In this document: piece by piece, positions 1 through 12,441 of the stretch | Position numbering within the stretch: the first letter of the stretch is position 1 | Layout: each line of letters opens with the position of its first letter | Assembly (NCBI GenBank): GCA_000310025.1 | Contig: FN648370.1 | Location: 251,662 to 315,661, forward strand | DNA from: Ectocarpus siliculosus | Taxonomy: Eukaryota > Sar > Phaeophyceae > Ectocarpales > Ectocarpaceae | DNA length: 64,000 nucleotides | Reading direction: 5' to 3' | Position numbers and translations under genes: made by a program | Notes under the pieces: model-generated | Told to the model about the DNA's origin: nothing | What the model saw: only the letters and a program-made list of their open reading frames with translations | Database searches by the model: none

Positions 1-2338
1 GATTAGTTCCATGGACGGCCGCGAGACAAGCAAAGCGCCATTCCAGGGTTACGGTCTACCGATGAAATGCCGCTGCACCAATGACCGTGCCGTACGGATG
101 ATGCATAACTACAGTAGCATGGCTGCTTACCGCCGGCCAGCCCAGCTGCAATAAGCGTCAGCGTCCACCCACGAAACCTGCGCCACAGGCACGTTCCCCC
201 TGCTCTTGAGCGAAGACCTTGGTCCCTCTGGCTGTCGCCAGTTCGCACCTTCCACCCCGACCCAGTGCTCTGAGCCTTTCACCCGCCCGATACCTTCATC
301 CGCCTCTTTGATCGTCTCTGCATCAAGCATATACCTGGGGGGACGCGGATAGAGTAGTCCGCGCGGGGCGATAAGCAAGATCTACATAATCGGCCGTGCC
401 ATCCTGCAAGCATTGTCGGGGCAAATTATGCATACGTTTCTCAAATTGTGACTCCAAATGATTCCGTTTTGCGGGCGGCGATACACATATCATACCTCCT
501 GTGCCACCCCAAACGATCGATAGGGCGATAAACAGAACTACGATACCACCCCCAGATTGACAGTAGTATCATACAGTCCAGAGCTTTACACCAACCCCGA
601 ATTATCATCGGCATATAGACGGAACGTGTTGGACAAGATCATCCCTAAGAAAGGAGAAAGGCCAACAAACTTAAGTTGCTACCACCGTGAAGACACTCAC
701 TCGAGCGCGAAACTCCACCCGAACTTCTCGGCCTCAGTCACATACCCCGAGTCTTTCACAAAGATAGCGAACTGCTCGTTTGTCACGCAGTGTTCATCGA
801 TGTTGAACTGCCTGGGAAAGTGAAACGAACCAAAAAAGATTGGGCGTACAGGAGAAACCAAGATTGGACGCACGAGAGTCAGAGTGAAAGTAAAAACCTG
901 CGTGCGTGCCCACACAACCAGCCATTGCCGTATATATCATATATCGACTAGGCGGGTAAACGAGATCTCGGGCAAGATAGGGTTGTGCGAACGCGTGCTA
1001 TACCGGCGTTGCAGGAATATTCGTCTTGTTACCCTCTCCACACGCATAAAAACACCCACCCCCTACCACAGCGTTCAGAAGAACCAAGCGGTGAAGCCTC
1101 ACTCACCCCACCGCGACTTGTGTGTGCGGAAGACCCCCGTCTGGGGGAGCTCCAGCTCCCTCACCCCCACCTGTGTACTCAGTCCCCATCACGAATGCCC
1201 CACGAAGTACGCGGACCTGCGAAGAAACGTGGTTTGCATGCGTCAATGTCAATACCAAACACGACAAAGGGCAAACTTTAAATCCTGCGTAAGAGAGGAG
1301 GTCTCTGCAACACACAGCAGTGTATCACGTACTTCTAACGTGACAAACCCATCCGTGTACGAACCACATGTTCTTGCCCTCTTTGACAACGAGTCCTACT
1401 GAAAAACCTATTGCTATGGGGAACAATCTTTTCAGCGAACCAAAATTAGGTTTTAAAACAAGACAGACAGGAAATACCGCTTGTTCTTACGCATGTGCAC
1501 TTGTTTTTTCGGCCTTCAACCCCACAACACCACACTCAAACCGATCGACTTGTCTTCAATCGCACGCACCCATCATGAAGGAGAACATGCTAACACATCC
1601 CCTGTCGGTCTGGTCTACAGTACTGTAGTGCATTCAGCACTATTTAGTCAAAGAGCGAACGGTCGCAAGTTGGCCAGCGATTTTTGTCGACAAGTTCTGT
1701 CCTTCACCACGCCTTTCTGAGAAGCAGATGAGATCAACGATCATGCAGCAGCCTCCCGCGGAGTAACACCTTGAACTTACACCGTCCAAAAAAACACGCC
1801 GAGCTGCAAGTTTTTTCAAGGGCCGTGTTTGAACAAACTCTCTTGATTAGCATCCGAGCCCTGGACACCGCCGTGAAGCGGCAGCGGTGCCGAGAGCGAG
1901 GATTTCGTAGACAGCCTAGCCGAAGAATCAGCAACTCAGGTCTTGGCGCTGTTGCTGCCCTTCAAATGCATCTTTGCTCTGGGATATGAGCCAAAGAGCT
2001 GTTTGTTCGTGGTGGCGGCAGGGAAGACGAGAACGGTACACATCAGCTTGGTACGTACACAGCAGTTTGCAACACCAAGAACAACATCAAATAATTCAAA
2101 AATAAAAATTCATCGATGCCAGTGCAGGAAAATCGAGACCGCGGCCATCCTCAAAGGATGTATTTTGCGGAGAAACTCAAATCATGATTCCAGCTCCAAA
2201 AATGTCTATCACCTGCTTGGTCAGGAGTTTGGACGAAGCTTTCCCGGGACTGCCGTCTACTTCCCCAGGAGAGTCGGCGCCGGCGATAGCTAGCATCACG
2301 ACCACCGTCGCGACACCGCAATACCGGCGTTGCTGCAT
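1..2338 (-). CDS. SUMF1: Formylglycine-generating enzyme (SUMF1-type), 5' part, runs off left edge
   Basis: Exons on the minus strand: 2338-2213, 1216-1107, 811-701 and 334-131, with phases matching at every junction. The gene continues beyond base 1. Family role: an ER enzyme that oxidises an active-site cysteine of sulfatases to formylglycine. Exon 1 starts at MQQRRYCG and encodes a hydrophobic stretch ([13 protein letters not shown]) that reads as a signal peptide, which is why I chose this start. Exon 2 carries GAFVMGTEY, the start of the FGE domain. Exon 3 has [17 protein letters not shown] followed by [13 protein letters not shown]. Exon 4 has [13 protein letters not shown] and [15 protein letters not shown]. 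These are hallmark blocks of the FGE-sulfatase family. The C-terminal half, with the catalytic cysteines, lies outside the window. Exon 1 joins exon 2 directly across a 996-nt intron in phase 0; a further small exon there cannot be excluded. Confidence 0.92.
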
Positions 2339-2660
2339 CGCAATCCCAACCTTGATTTTGGAATGTCGACCCTGATACAACGAAGTCGATTCTCAATATA
2401 TCCCGGGAGCTACGACAAATGAAGTGTCTTCTCCACACACCGTACTGCTGCTCTGGCTACTGCCTGTTGCGCACACCGCTTAAGAACGCCGTGACTTGAG
2501 TTGGGAGCACAACACGCTGCCGGGGCTACGCAGAAGAGAAAACATACCCCCCCTATTTCCGGAATCTCGGTGTCTGCGTGCTGGGCTGTGACATCTCACA
2601 TGGGCTGACACTCCTTGCTTGCTTAGCTTCACATTGCCTGCGTGGAGCCAGCTTGCAAAG

Positions 2661-4696
2661 ATGGCGTCCGGACTCGGAAACTACATGATGAAGAGCGTCG
2701 GTCCATCGCGAACTGGTACTGCGTCACCGGCGACGCAGTTGTATAGAGCGATCGCAAAGGAGGTGCCTCGAATTCTCACCATTTACGACGTCGACATGGA
2801 CTTTGCTCAGGTACATTGCAGTCAGTGTAAAACTGCTGAGAAGAAGAAGAGAAAGCGAAGGAACAAGTCGGCCATGCAAGTATGGGGTCCATGTGTCGAG
2901 GGAGTAAAGAGTTGTGCCCATTCTATCTGTTGGATTTTTTCCGGCACCGACGCAGTCTTCGCTGTCCTACATGCCGGGTCTGTGAATGGGTCAGCCTTTG
3001 CTGTGAAGAGACGACAACAATCGAGGCCTCTTCACCCGCGGAACCCCCCCAGCACCGTTTTGCCATCACGCATCACACCTCGCTTTATACTGCCGTGCAC
3101 GAGTAGTGTCGTAAACGAACGAATTACGGCATTCATGGGGATCACCATGAGATGATGGAGGTCGCCATGATGTTCGTGTGTATTCATTTTTTTTGCATGT
3201 ACATGAATAGTCCCGTGGATCATGTTCATGACACTGACTCTATTTACAGTAGGTCAGGGAACAGGTGTACTGCTGTAGCGAAGACACGTGCCTGTGGGCA
3301 ACCGGTTTTCAGGCGAGCGGTTCGTCAAGATGTAGTACCGATACATATTTCCGAAATAAACTATCAAATGCGTACGTACCCTTTTGAATGAATTCTGAAC
3401 TTACACTGTCTGTGTAAGCCGTACAGTAGTTTCGCATAGTTCGTGTATAACGCTGCACTCGATCAGGAAATGTTTATTTTGGCACAGCGCGACACTGGTC
3501 TGTGTACCCTCGTATGCATACAGCAGTCAGTATTATTCCAAACCATGTATCTGGCCGTATGATCTTGAGTAGTTCTCGCTCTCGAACACTTGCAGCCTGT
3601 GGAGATACCTGATCGCATGTGGCAACGTGTTGTGCAGCACGCCCAGATTTTGCAGAGGCCGAGAATGCCTTGGTGTCGTGTACCAGTGAAGAGTCGGACT
3701 GCTGGAACAGCAGTGCAGGAGTTGGGTGGCAGTGTTTCATTCTGTCGTAAATGTCGGTGAACAACAGTAAAACTGGTGTTCTCCAGTATTCAACGAAAAT
3801 CTATGCTGCTGCCGCCTTTCTTGCTGTTACGAACCTCGCGCATGCAGCTGCTGCCGTACGGCCAAGTCTCGACGACACTTTCAACGTACCACACAACTTG
3901 TTGTATCGGCCGCTACACTGCTGTACAGACCACGCACCTACAACCTGATCTATGTAGCTTAATTTTCGACGCTGCAAACGTATGAACCTATTTGCTGTAA
4001 GTTCTGTTGTCATCGCTGTCATTCACGCGACAGCAGTCTGACGAGCATCGCCTTTCGGAAAGCAGCGTTGAAAATGTAAGATTATCACGTCGCCTCCAGC
4101 ATGCTGGCCCACCTCTTGTTGTTATTGCTTCCATTCTTGTACTACGTCCCAACATCCATGCAGGCAAGAGCGGCGATCGCTCTCTATTTCCGAAACAACG
4201 GCCACCTCAAGGACCCGAGGGTGGTTGACGCGTTGGTGATGAAGGGGTATATGGATCTCGAGGAAACTACGATGCAGGTTCGTTCGTGCTGCGCGCTCCT
4301 TAGCCTACGCTTGGCGTACATAGCGTTTGCGATATTGACCATAACACAGCCACACCTTTCGCATTTCCATACGTGGACATGAGAGGGAGAGAGAACCTAT
4401 GTCGCGGATTGAAGTATCCCCTTCCGCGTGCACTGCCTTGCCAATAGTATTCGTGCGCTTCAAAAATTGTATGCTGTCGACGACGATCAGAGAAGAATAC
4501 GCCTCTGCGAAATGGTGTGTGTATGCACCCGTGCGAACCTAACCTTTTCCTATTCGCATCGATTTTGCCCCTTCCGGTACGCTGGCAGTACAAACAAAAA
4601 ACGCATTTGCTCAGGCTACTAAATCCATCGGCACACAACGACGCACGGGCAGTGAAAGACGATTTCATGGACAAGTTCATGGCCGGCACGTCATAG
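2661..4696 (+). CDS. NDUFA6: NADH dehydrogenase (complex I) LYR subunit, NDUFA6/B14-type
   Basis: Three exons, 2661-2810, 4164-4277 and 4589-4696, all joined in phase 0, give a 123-residue protein. That is close to the usual 120-150 for this family. The LYR tripeptide is at residues 27-29 (QLYRAIAKEVPRI). Exon 2 carries ALYFRNNGHLKDPRVVD and GYMDLEET, matching the conserved NDUFA6 core. Exon 3 gives YKQKTHLLRLL and ends KDDFMDKFMAGTS before the stop, matching the family's C terminus. Known role: a matrix-side accessory subunit of mitochondrial complex I that, with acyl-carrier protein, is needed for assembly and activity. The start is the first in-frame ATG; it is preceded by GCAAAG. The first intron is long (1,353 nt) and holds no convincing ORF. 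The gene diverges from SUMF1, whose start lies about 320 nt to the left, so the two probably share a promoter region. Confidence 0.93.
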
Positions 4697-5790
4697 TGGG
4701 ACCAGAGACGGAAGATGTGGACCCGGAAGCCGAGAGAGCAAGAGGGGTGGAGATTAGATTACTCCTAATGTTTTTGCGTCCCGTGTGTTTCCGCACGCGG
4801 CACAAGTGCAGAAACGTGTGCATGTGCTTGGTGTTAAGACTAAGTCAGCAAAATTGCACAGACACTCGTTGAGGTTCCCTTCAAACTCGACGGGTGTGTT
4901 CGTCGAAGAGAAAGCCACCTTCTTGTGTTACTGCAGCAATGGTACGCCAGGTTACATATTTCTCGGCAAGAGACCATTCTCCCATCGCCAGCGAGTGATG
5001 ATGCCGTCAAGAGAAAGAGGTCTTCGTTCGTGTGTTTTGCGTGCTTTACGCTCAAGTACATCAAGACCCGCGCGGGTTTATTTATAGAACACGCAACGCG
5101 ATTGATCGATGAAAGATACTATGTACGGATTACATACGAGGCAAGTAGGCCCCGCCGGAACACAACTTTCACCTCTTGGGCTTCATATGTGTACGTCCTA
5201 AGATCTCTGGAAGTCTGAACTGGACTGGACGGGAAAAAGGTCGGTTGTGTGTTTGGTGTTGCAGAGAACGGCGTAACTCCGACACTTCGGCTGTACGCAT
5301 TCCACGGTATACTAGTCTTGTATTTTGCAAGCTTTTGCGTTCATGCACCTCCAGCTTTAGCCCGTTGTTTGCCAGTAAACGTGATGTGTTGAGTACTCAC
5401 CGGCCGGGTGGCAGAGGGTTGTACTGCTGATGTTGTGGATGTGCCCGTTGTTTCTATGTGAAGCACCCCTCTAGACCTCTTTCGGCACAGACAAAACACT
5501 CGCTCAAAGCGCGAACTGCAGTAAAAAAAACCATCTGTCCAGAAAGATGTGAAGCAAGGTACGCAGCAAGCAAATCAAACACACGTGCGACGAAAAGATA
5601 GGAGAGGCTATGTATCTTTCAGATGCACGCGGAGGTTGCAACCGAGAAGCAAACCTCGTGTATCCTTGATTGTTACATGGCCGTTCGACCGTTTTTGTTG
5701 AGGCTCAGCAAACCCTTGGACTAGCCGTATCAAAATACGTTTGCGTGGTAGGTCCATCTAAAGCACATGTCCCCCCAAAGCACCTCCAAC

Positions 5791-5834
5791 AGAGCGTTTA
5801 CATCCACCGGACAGAGCGTTTACATCCACCGGAT
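5791..5834. repeat. 22-bp unit tandem duplication
   Basis: Two adjacent 22-base units that begin AGAGCGTTTACATCC and differ only at the last base. No coding role is evident. Confidence 0.85.
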
Positions 5835-5916
5835 ACGTTACACGTGATGAAATCTACGCTGTCAGAATGCTCTCAGTTACAGACCGAGAGCAGAATGAGA
5901 TATCGACGTTAGTACA

Positions 5917-5969
5917 TGTACAGGTCATGGGTTCGAGTCCCGGCAGAGTGAGTTTTTTTTTTTCTCACT
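5917..5969 (+). repeat. tRNA-like B box with T run (possible SINE fragment)
   Basis: GGTTCGAGTCC at 5930-5940 matches the internal B-box promoter of tRNA genes and of tRNA-derived SINEs. It sits in a context (AGGTCATGG then B box then CGG) like the T-arm end of a tRNA. A run of 11 T follows at 5953-5963, which would terminate RNA polymerase III. No acceptor stem pairs with it upstream and no convincing D arm is visible, so this is not an intact tRNA gene. The bases flanking the T run (GTGAG and CTCAC) also form a small hairpin. Confidence 0.4.
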
Positions 5970-6323
5970 AAATGAATCCTGGTCTAAGTTGGAAGCGATG
6001 CGCTGCGAAGCTCGTTGTGAGTAAACTCGATCGACTTCATAGGTCGCGAGGGAAGGGCCTTCTCGCGATAAAAATATCTCAGGCATGAACCGCAGGAGGG
6101 GGTCCAACCCCCCCCCTCCTACATGACCCCGGTTGGGTCGTCTAGCTAGTAGAGGTAGAGGATAGGGGCCAGAGGGGCAGACGACAGCATCCAATGATGG
6201 GAGAAAAAAAAAAAAATGTACATTTAGCACGTTCGTTCGTGTAAGCACATAAATGATGTGTAGCCCGCGGGCTGTACAGCAGTACAAGTTTGATGCTATT
6301 TCCTATTCGATGTATCACACATG

Positions 6324-6532
6324 TATTAGATAAAATTAAACCATCTGACCAAAGGGGTCCGCCCCCGGAGATCCCTACTCTCAATCCCAGTGATTAAGCA
6401 ACAAGCCCATGTGTTCCGGCCGGGTGCTACTACAACGTAACGAGCTCTGAGCATATATTTTATTAGATAAAAATAGACCATCTGACGAGTCAACGTTGAC
6501 TACTGGTCAGATGGCCTAATTTTATCTAATAA
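6324..6532. mobile_element. MITE-like element with three copies of a 27-bp inverted repeat
   Basis: A sequence of the form TATTAGATAAAATTA..CCATCTGACC occurs forward at 6324-6350 and inverted at 6506-6531. A third, forward copy at 6460-6486 forms a tight hairpin with the inverted one; the loop holds the palindrome TCAACGTTGA. Outer arms about 180 bp apart, with TA at the outer ends, fit a non-autonomous Tc1/mariner-like MITE. The extra internal copy suggests a nested or partly duplicated insertion. There is no transposase ORF. Confidence 0.7.
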
Positions 6533-6765
6533 CATGCACGACAGAACCATGGCATGATGCCATGCGCATGCCAATGACCCAACAAAAGCAAGATAACATT
6601 AAGATTCTTAGGGGGTCCACGCGGATCGCGCGCGGTGGGTTGGGTTGGGGGCACGGATACCCACACACGCTGGCGAGGTGGCGCTTCGTATCGTAACGGT
6701 TTCTCAGTTCTCTCACCGACGACGCGGGAACATGACCGGGACTTCACAGCTCGTTTGCTACGTGA

Positions 6766-9700
6766 ATGTTGCATGCAGTGTACTCAGACGACATGATTGA
6801 TGCAGACGTAGACGATACTACACCTGACCAGATCAATGAGGAAGCTGGCGATCTTCCGAGCCAAATTGCTGCGGGCGAGACTTGTACCGGCGTCGGCGAG
6901 GCACTGGTCGGCGACGCGCAGGAGGAGGGCAGCACCATAACACGTGATGACTTGGAGAATGGTGATGGAAATGGGCTAGACGTAGCCGAGGACACAGGTG
7001 GGAGTGGTCTTGAAAAGGGCGCTCCCGAGGACAACACGTATGCTCCTCGATCTGAGGACTGTGTCGGTGCCGCCGATGGTGCTGGCGACGATGTATATCG
7101 TCGCGTACGAAAGTTAGCCGTGGAAGCGATCAATGCGGTGAGACTCTGCTGGCCGAAGTTCATGTTGCTTGTCAACAGGGCATTCTTCTGCTTCGAAAAC
7201 ATTAGTAATCAGATCTATCTTCGGGCGTCCGTGCTGCACAAGCCCAAGAGGTGCAAAATTGCAACATTTACCGTACACCAATAGAAGTACGTACGTACGA
7301 CGGTTCTTTAGTTATCGGAGGCATAGGCTACCCAATAGCAGCATAATCTTGGACACGGTAACCCACATATCCATTTGGGGATAGACTGCTTCCGATCACG
7401 ACATTGGTAGGGTGCGCGTCGGGAAACCTACAGTAGTTGTAGGCCATGTTGATCAGTCCTTCATCACCCGCGAACTCCAATTTTCGCCACTCACCACCTA
7501 CAGTACAATGCACCACTCGCACCGTCCCACACTCCCCAATCAAGGCAAGAGCCACAAAGCAACTTGAGCTTCTATCCCCCGACGAAGCTCTTGCTGTGCC
7601 TGCCATGACTCACTGCCGGACAATGTGCGAGCATGACTTCCTGAGTCACTGGGACATGGCCGGGCGAAAACCTTACCAAAGGTACTCGGATTTTGCATAT
7701 GGCCAGCATGTTTCGGAGGACGTGTTCGAATTCCGCGTGAACGAAGCCGCTGAAGATGAGGTGGGTGAGGAGAAACTTCGCAAGGAGCCTACAGGTCCAA
7801 CACAGGTGTACAGTAGCAGGTGTCGATTTGCCCAGTGCAGATTATAGCAGAGCGTTGTCTTCTAGGTGAACGGACGCGCGAAATCTTAGTGAAGTCCTCC
7901 CATTCCGTAAGGTTGGGCCGGAGTAACGATACTCAAGGGGTATGAATGCCCGTAGTTGTCCCAATGATTTATAACCAAGCAAGATGCCACTCCACCGGCC
8001 AGAAACTAAAAAGGATATTTCAGTATTGCGCCGGAGATATGGGCATGACATGTACCCAACGAAAGTCAACGCGAACTCTTGAGGTGTACTATTGTAACCA
8101 TGGCTACCCTTGTTTCGCCACCCAGATCATGAACAGGATCAAGGAGTGCATCGAAGGGCGACTTGGGGCAGATGCACTCGACCAAGAAGGGGGTATAACG
8201 AACCACATGCTGGACAACAAGCACACGCACATCGGTATCGGAGTGCATGTTGTAGATGACCGGCTCCGCTATGCGGAGGTGAGTCAATGTGGGGTGGGCT
8301 GCAAGGTGACCTGGGGTTGACATAATCCTTATCGAAGCCCGGATCATTTCAACAACTGAACCCCTTTGAGCCAACAGTATCACAAGTCCAGGTCAAAGGT
8401 ACGTGCGGTGATTTTCTTTCCAACAATCATGCATGCACACCCTGAAACCCCACAACAACGCTCGCTCTTATGGTTTTCATCTGCTACAGATGTACAGGCG
8501 CGTGAACCCAGCAGCTTGACGAATCCACGTTTCGATATCTTCTGTCATGTGGACTTGCTTAACAGGTGTACGCCGATCGCTACTTGGAGCTGCTCGACTC
8601 TCCGGCTGAGCTATCTGTTGCAGACGCAGCCTCGGGGTTCCACATCTCGGTGCAGATGACTTCGTCGGATGTTGGACCATACGCCTGTCTCGTGTTTCAT
8701 GACCCGGTGGCGACTACGCTGACCGTGGGGGAACTGCAGCAGCAGTTCAGCGGGCCGTACTCGGATTTCACAACATCACAGGTTGTATGTAATACGGAAA
8801 CGAAACATTGTCTGCAACGTCACATATAGAAGCTACCGTAACGGTTGAGCGTTTCGTTTGTAGGTGGGGCAGCTTTGAGAACAACATCTCGTGCGAAATT
8901 TGAAAGGTGTTGACGGCACGCCCTTTGGAGATTAGTCTATCTCGCAGCTGAGGTGTGGCGATTAGGTTGTTTCTCCCAATGGCTGATCGCCAAGAAAGTT
9001 CGTGGTTACAAACCAGGCAATATAAACCCGTGCCTTGCAGACTTGCACGTGGTGCTGCATTGCCAAGATACGCGACCTCTGCGTCACGGTCTTGACGTGG
9101 TTGCTACTTCTTTTTGTATCTTGGCCCCCGTTCACTGAAAGGTGAGCATCATCTGGCCGTGGCAAATGGATGTCTTGGAGGACGGGGTTTTCGGTATTCC
9201 GGTCTCGGTATCCCCGATTGAGGCCGGCACGTACTACGTGCAGATTCTCGTCCGTGAAGACCCAGGAAGCATACCCTATGACACGGATCCAGCAGGTGGA
9301 CTCCCGTTGCCAGGAGAGAGTTTTTGCGGAGGTGCACTAGTGTTGAGGGCTCCCGAAGAAGGGGAAGCCAACATGGGGTGAGATTTTTCATTGTATCGAG
9401 GAATTCATCATGAGTTTGAACAATCATGCTGTCTGTCACTCTTCATTATGTGCTGAACTGGATAACACCAACGTCTGTGGGGGGTTACACCAAGAAATGT
9501 AGGCTAGCGAGTAAGAAACTCTCGGTGACAAATGTGTCGAGACGATAGACGGCCGTGTGGATGATTGCAAATTACGGGTCCATGGTTGAACATCATCAAA
9601 TCCCGCTACCCCGGTGAATAGGATGTCTGATCTGGACGGAGCGGGTGGACTGTTGTCCGACAATGGAGGTGGGACCTTGGAAGAGAGGGAAGCAAGAACG

Positions 9701-12098
9701 ATGGCATCGACAAGCGCACTTCGGCGCGACCTCCCGCCTATCGTCAGAGTACGCGTCGTTCAGGACGCAGGCGGAAGTATGCAGCAGGTACTCCTTTCGG
9801 GTACAGTATTCCTGGATTGAGTAAAGAAGAAACGTTGGGTTGAAACCCTTTGCGGATCCCTTGTTGTATGCATGATTCTGAGGCCACGTAAGGGCTTTTA
9901 TTTGATTTTACACCAGAGAGTGAGCAGTGGCGACTCGTTGTGTCAACACTGCTCAACGTTGATACCGCTGCTAATTGCAGTGTGAGGTACGCGGTTGTGT
10001 GCCAATCGCGGAGCTAAGTTGTTTGTTTCGGCCGCTCTCTCTTTGGGAACACTCAAAACCAGGAAGCCTCCTATGAGAACAAGGTTTTTATGCCTCGCGA
10101 AAGGGCGGAAGACATGGCGCAGTTGAATCTCGCGATGGAGTTCCTTCGCTTGGGCGCGTGGGACGACTTCTCATCGGTAGGACGCCCGCGTTTAAATTAA
10201 GTCCTTGTCGCAGCTGCTTCGTTACCTCGTCGATCTGCATCCCAACTCTGTAGATACGCGGCGATCATTCCTCGTGTGCGCGCACGTTCGTTCATGCAAA
10301 TATTCTCTGTACCATTTGATAGAAGCAAAGTCGGCACCAGTGGCATCCGTCATTCTCGGATTATGTATGTTACTTAAGACCGACGGCCTCGTGTGCTTTC
10401 TCCTGTGATTGCCAAGCGAGAACATACTAGCGAAGGAACCTGTACCATTGTTGACCCAGTCGTCGCGATGAAGGAAGAGCAGACGGCGGGTGAGATGGAA
10501 GACCCGAACGAAGGAGGAGCGGCGTCGGAAGCGCCCGTAGATCCAGATAAAGCTGCCACCGACGGTCATGACGCCCCAACAGAAGCCCTTACCACCCCCG
10601 AAGAAGCTACAGATGCTGGCGGCATTGCTACACAAGAAGCGGAAATGAAACAAGGAATCGTGGATTCTGAGGCCCGGGGCGGAAATGGTGACGCAAATGA
10701 TGCACAACAGCCTCCGGTCGAGGGAGAGGGGAGCGAGAGTGCGGATCATAAGTTGATGAATGGGCACGACGCAGAACCTGAAGTGCCATGGGTGGTTACC
10801 GATATCGCGATTGTCAGGTTCAGGGAAGGCGAAAAGGTGAGGGGAAACGTGACCTCAGGTTGGAGTAGTGCCCTACAGCGAAAACGTGCCGGGTAGTTCT
10901 GGATAAGACGTGGACCAACGGGAGAACCATGCCGTGCAGACGCAAACCATGTGTACTGCATGTACATGGCCGCCAAACGCCATGCACTCTCGTCGAAGAA
11001 CTCCAACTAGCAACTGGTGCCGGATGAACCGAAAAAGGTGGAACCACCCGAGGATTTCGAGCTCGTACCGGGAGACCTTGCCAACCCTCCGGCTTTAGAC
11101 GGCGACGATAGCACCAAAGAAGCGGTCGGAGAACAGTCAAGTGGAGAGGTGGCGGAAGGCAAGACCACCGCAGAGCCGATGGAGAGAGGGGAGGAGCACG
11201 GGGGAGAAGGGGGCACTTGTGGTCGCGATATGGTGTTTCTCTGTGTCAAGGTAAGAAATCCGTGCAGCAGCAGTATCTGCACAATCCGCTAGCCCAGTTA
11301 GCAAGCACACACACAAAACAACACATCTACGAGAGTTGCTGCGGCGACCTTGCAATGGTAATGATCAACGGTGTCTGCTTCTTGAATGCATCTCTTGCTC
11401 CAGCACCAACTGATGAATCCCAAACGATGACACCATAGCAAACGGAAGTAAGTTTCCTTGTTTCAAGTTCACCTGCTTAGAATCAAGCGTCATGAGTCGA
11501 ACAACAGCATGTGTAGGCAAGAGCAGCAACAAATGCACGTCCGCTTCACACGAAGCATAGAGAGCGTCGCCGTCTGAACTTTATCGAACATAAGCGGGGT
11601 GCGGTCAACCCTAACTGATGGTTTTCCATTCGTGCTGCGCGCCATGGCGATAACGACTGACGAAAATCCACAGATGGCGCGATACACGGATTCAGTATCA
11701 CCACTGACAGACCTTGCAGTGGTGTATGGCACAGAGGGCTTTCAGATGGGCTTTGGCTTCGTCACTATTGCGCTGCCTCAGGTGATGCCTGACGGCTGTG
11801 GATATCCACACCAACTTCTGGGAATATCCTCTGGTTCTCTAACGAGGATAGTATCAGTATCGGGACGACGATGGTTGTTAGGAGCATTAACACCGGGAAG
11901 GTGTACGTGGCCTATCTCGAAGAATACAGAAACATTTTGAACTGATGAACATGTTCCAACACCCCCAACGTGCAGGTTGTGAACGAGCTATATGATAGCA
12001 CAATACATGTGTGCTACAAAAAAGCGGGGGCTTCATTGGCTGTGATCCAGCAGGTCGCTGAAAAGACCGCCGAAAAGACGGCGAAGCAGGTCAGTTAA
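6766..12098 (+). CDS. CAP (SCP/PR-1) domain protein with acidic linkers
   Basis: Eleven exons in consistent phase: 6766-7137, 7545-7760, 8126-8278, 8566-8781, 9142-9377, 9622-9787, 10063-10176, 10417-10836, 11011-11250, 11674-11781 and 11976-12089. If the last donor (GTCAGT) is unused, the frame stops at 12098. The product is about 785 residues. Residues 1-110 are acidic and low-complexity. The CAP domain then spans exons 1-3: AVEAINA, LSPDEALAVPAMTH, HDFLSHWDMAGRKPYQRY, HVSEDVF and NKHTHIGIGVHVV. The usual CAP-cavity residues (the two histidines and the SED glutamate) are present. A beta-rich segment follows (GTYYVQILVREDP), then a helical stretch (MAQLNLAMEFLRLGAWDD), a long acidic Glu/Ala region and a short conserved-looking tail (GFQMGFGFVTIALP). 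No signal peptide is seen, unusual for CAP proteins, which are mostly secreted. The start is the first ATG of the exon. It may continue into the next gene (see findings). Confidence 0.82.
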
Positions 12099-12441
12099 AA
12101 ACCTGATAATCTTGTGGAGCGACCTTGATGTGGCGATGTGTGGGCAAGCGAATGCAACTTACGTTGCGACGAACAGGGCTGGGAGATTCTGAAAAGTCCG
12201 AGAAAATCGGAGTACACCGAGTAACATGGGCGCTGTGCCATGCAGTAAATCAAGAGAAGGGCTAGAGGATGGTATCGTGGGAGAAGAAGGTGGTGGATGG
12301 TAAGCATCTTGAACATGGTCATGAAATGAAAATCGCGTTGAGAATTTAGAAGCCCGAGTCTCAGCCGAGACGTGTGGCCCATGTTGATGATTGTGATACC
12401 AGGGCAAAGGCACATGATTGCCCTCCAGCCCCGCCCCATCC

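Larger units (their letters stand above)
4697..6765. other. Intergenic region with repeats
   Basis: No coding exon with family resemblance or a consistent splice chain was found on either strand. The region contains a 22-bp tandem duplication, a tRNA-like B box beside a T run, a C-rich tract near 6107-6120 and a MITE-like inverted-repeat element (each listed separately). The promoter of the downstream CAP-domain gene must lie in its right part, but I see no clear TATA box. Confidence 0.6.

Noticed and set aside
2151-2438. 95-codon minus-strand ORF overlapping SUMF1 exon 1
   Set aside because: A different frame of the same DNA; the signal-peptide frame fits the enzyme and its splice phase better.
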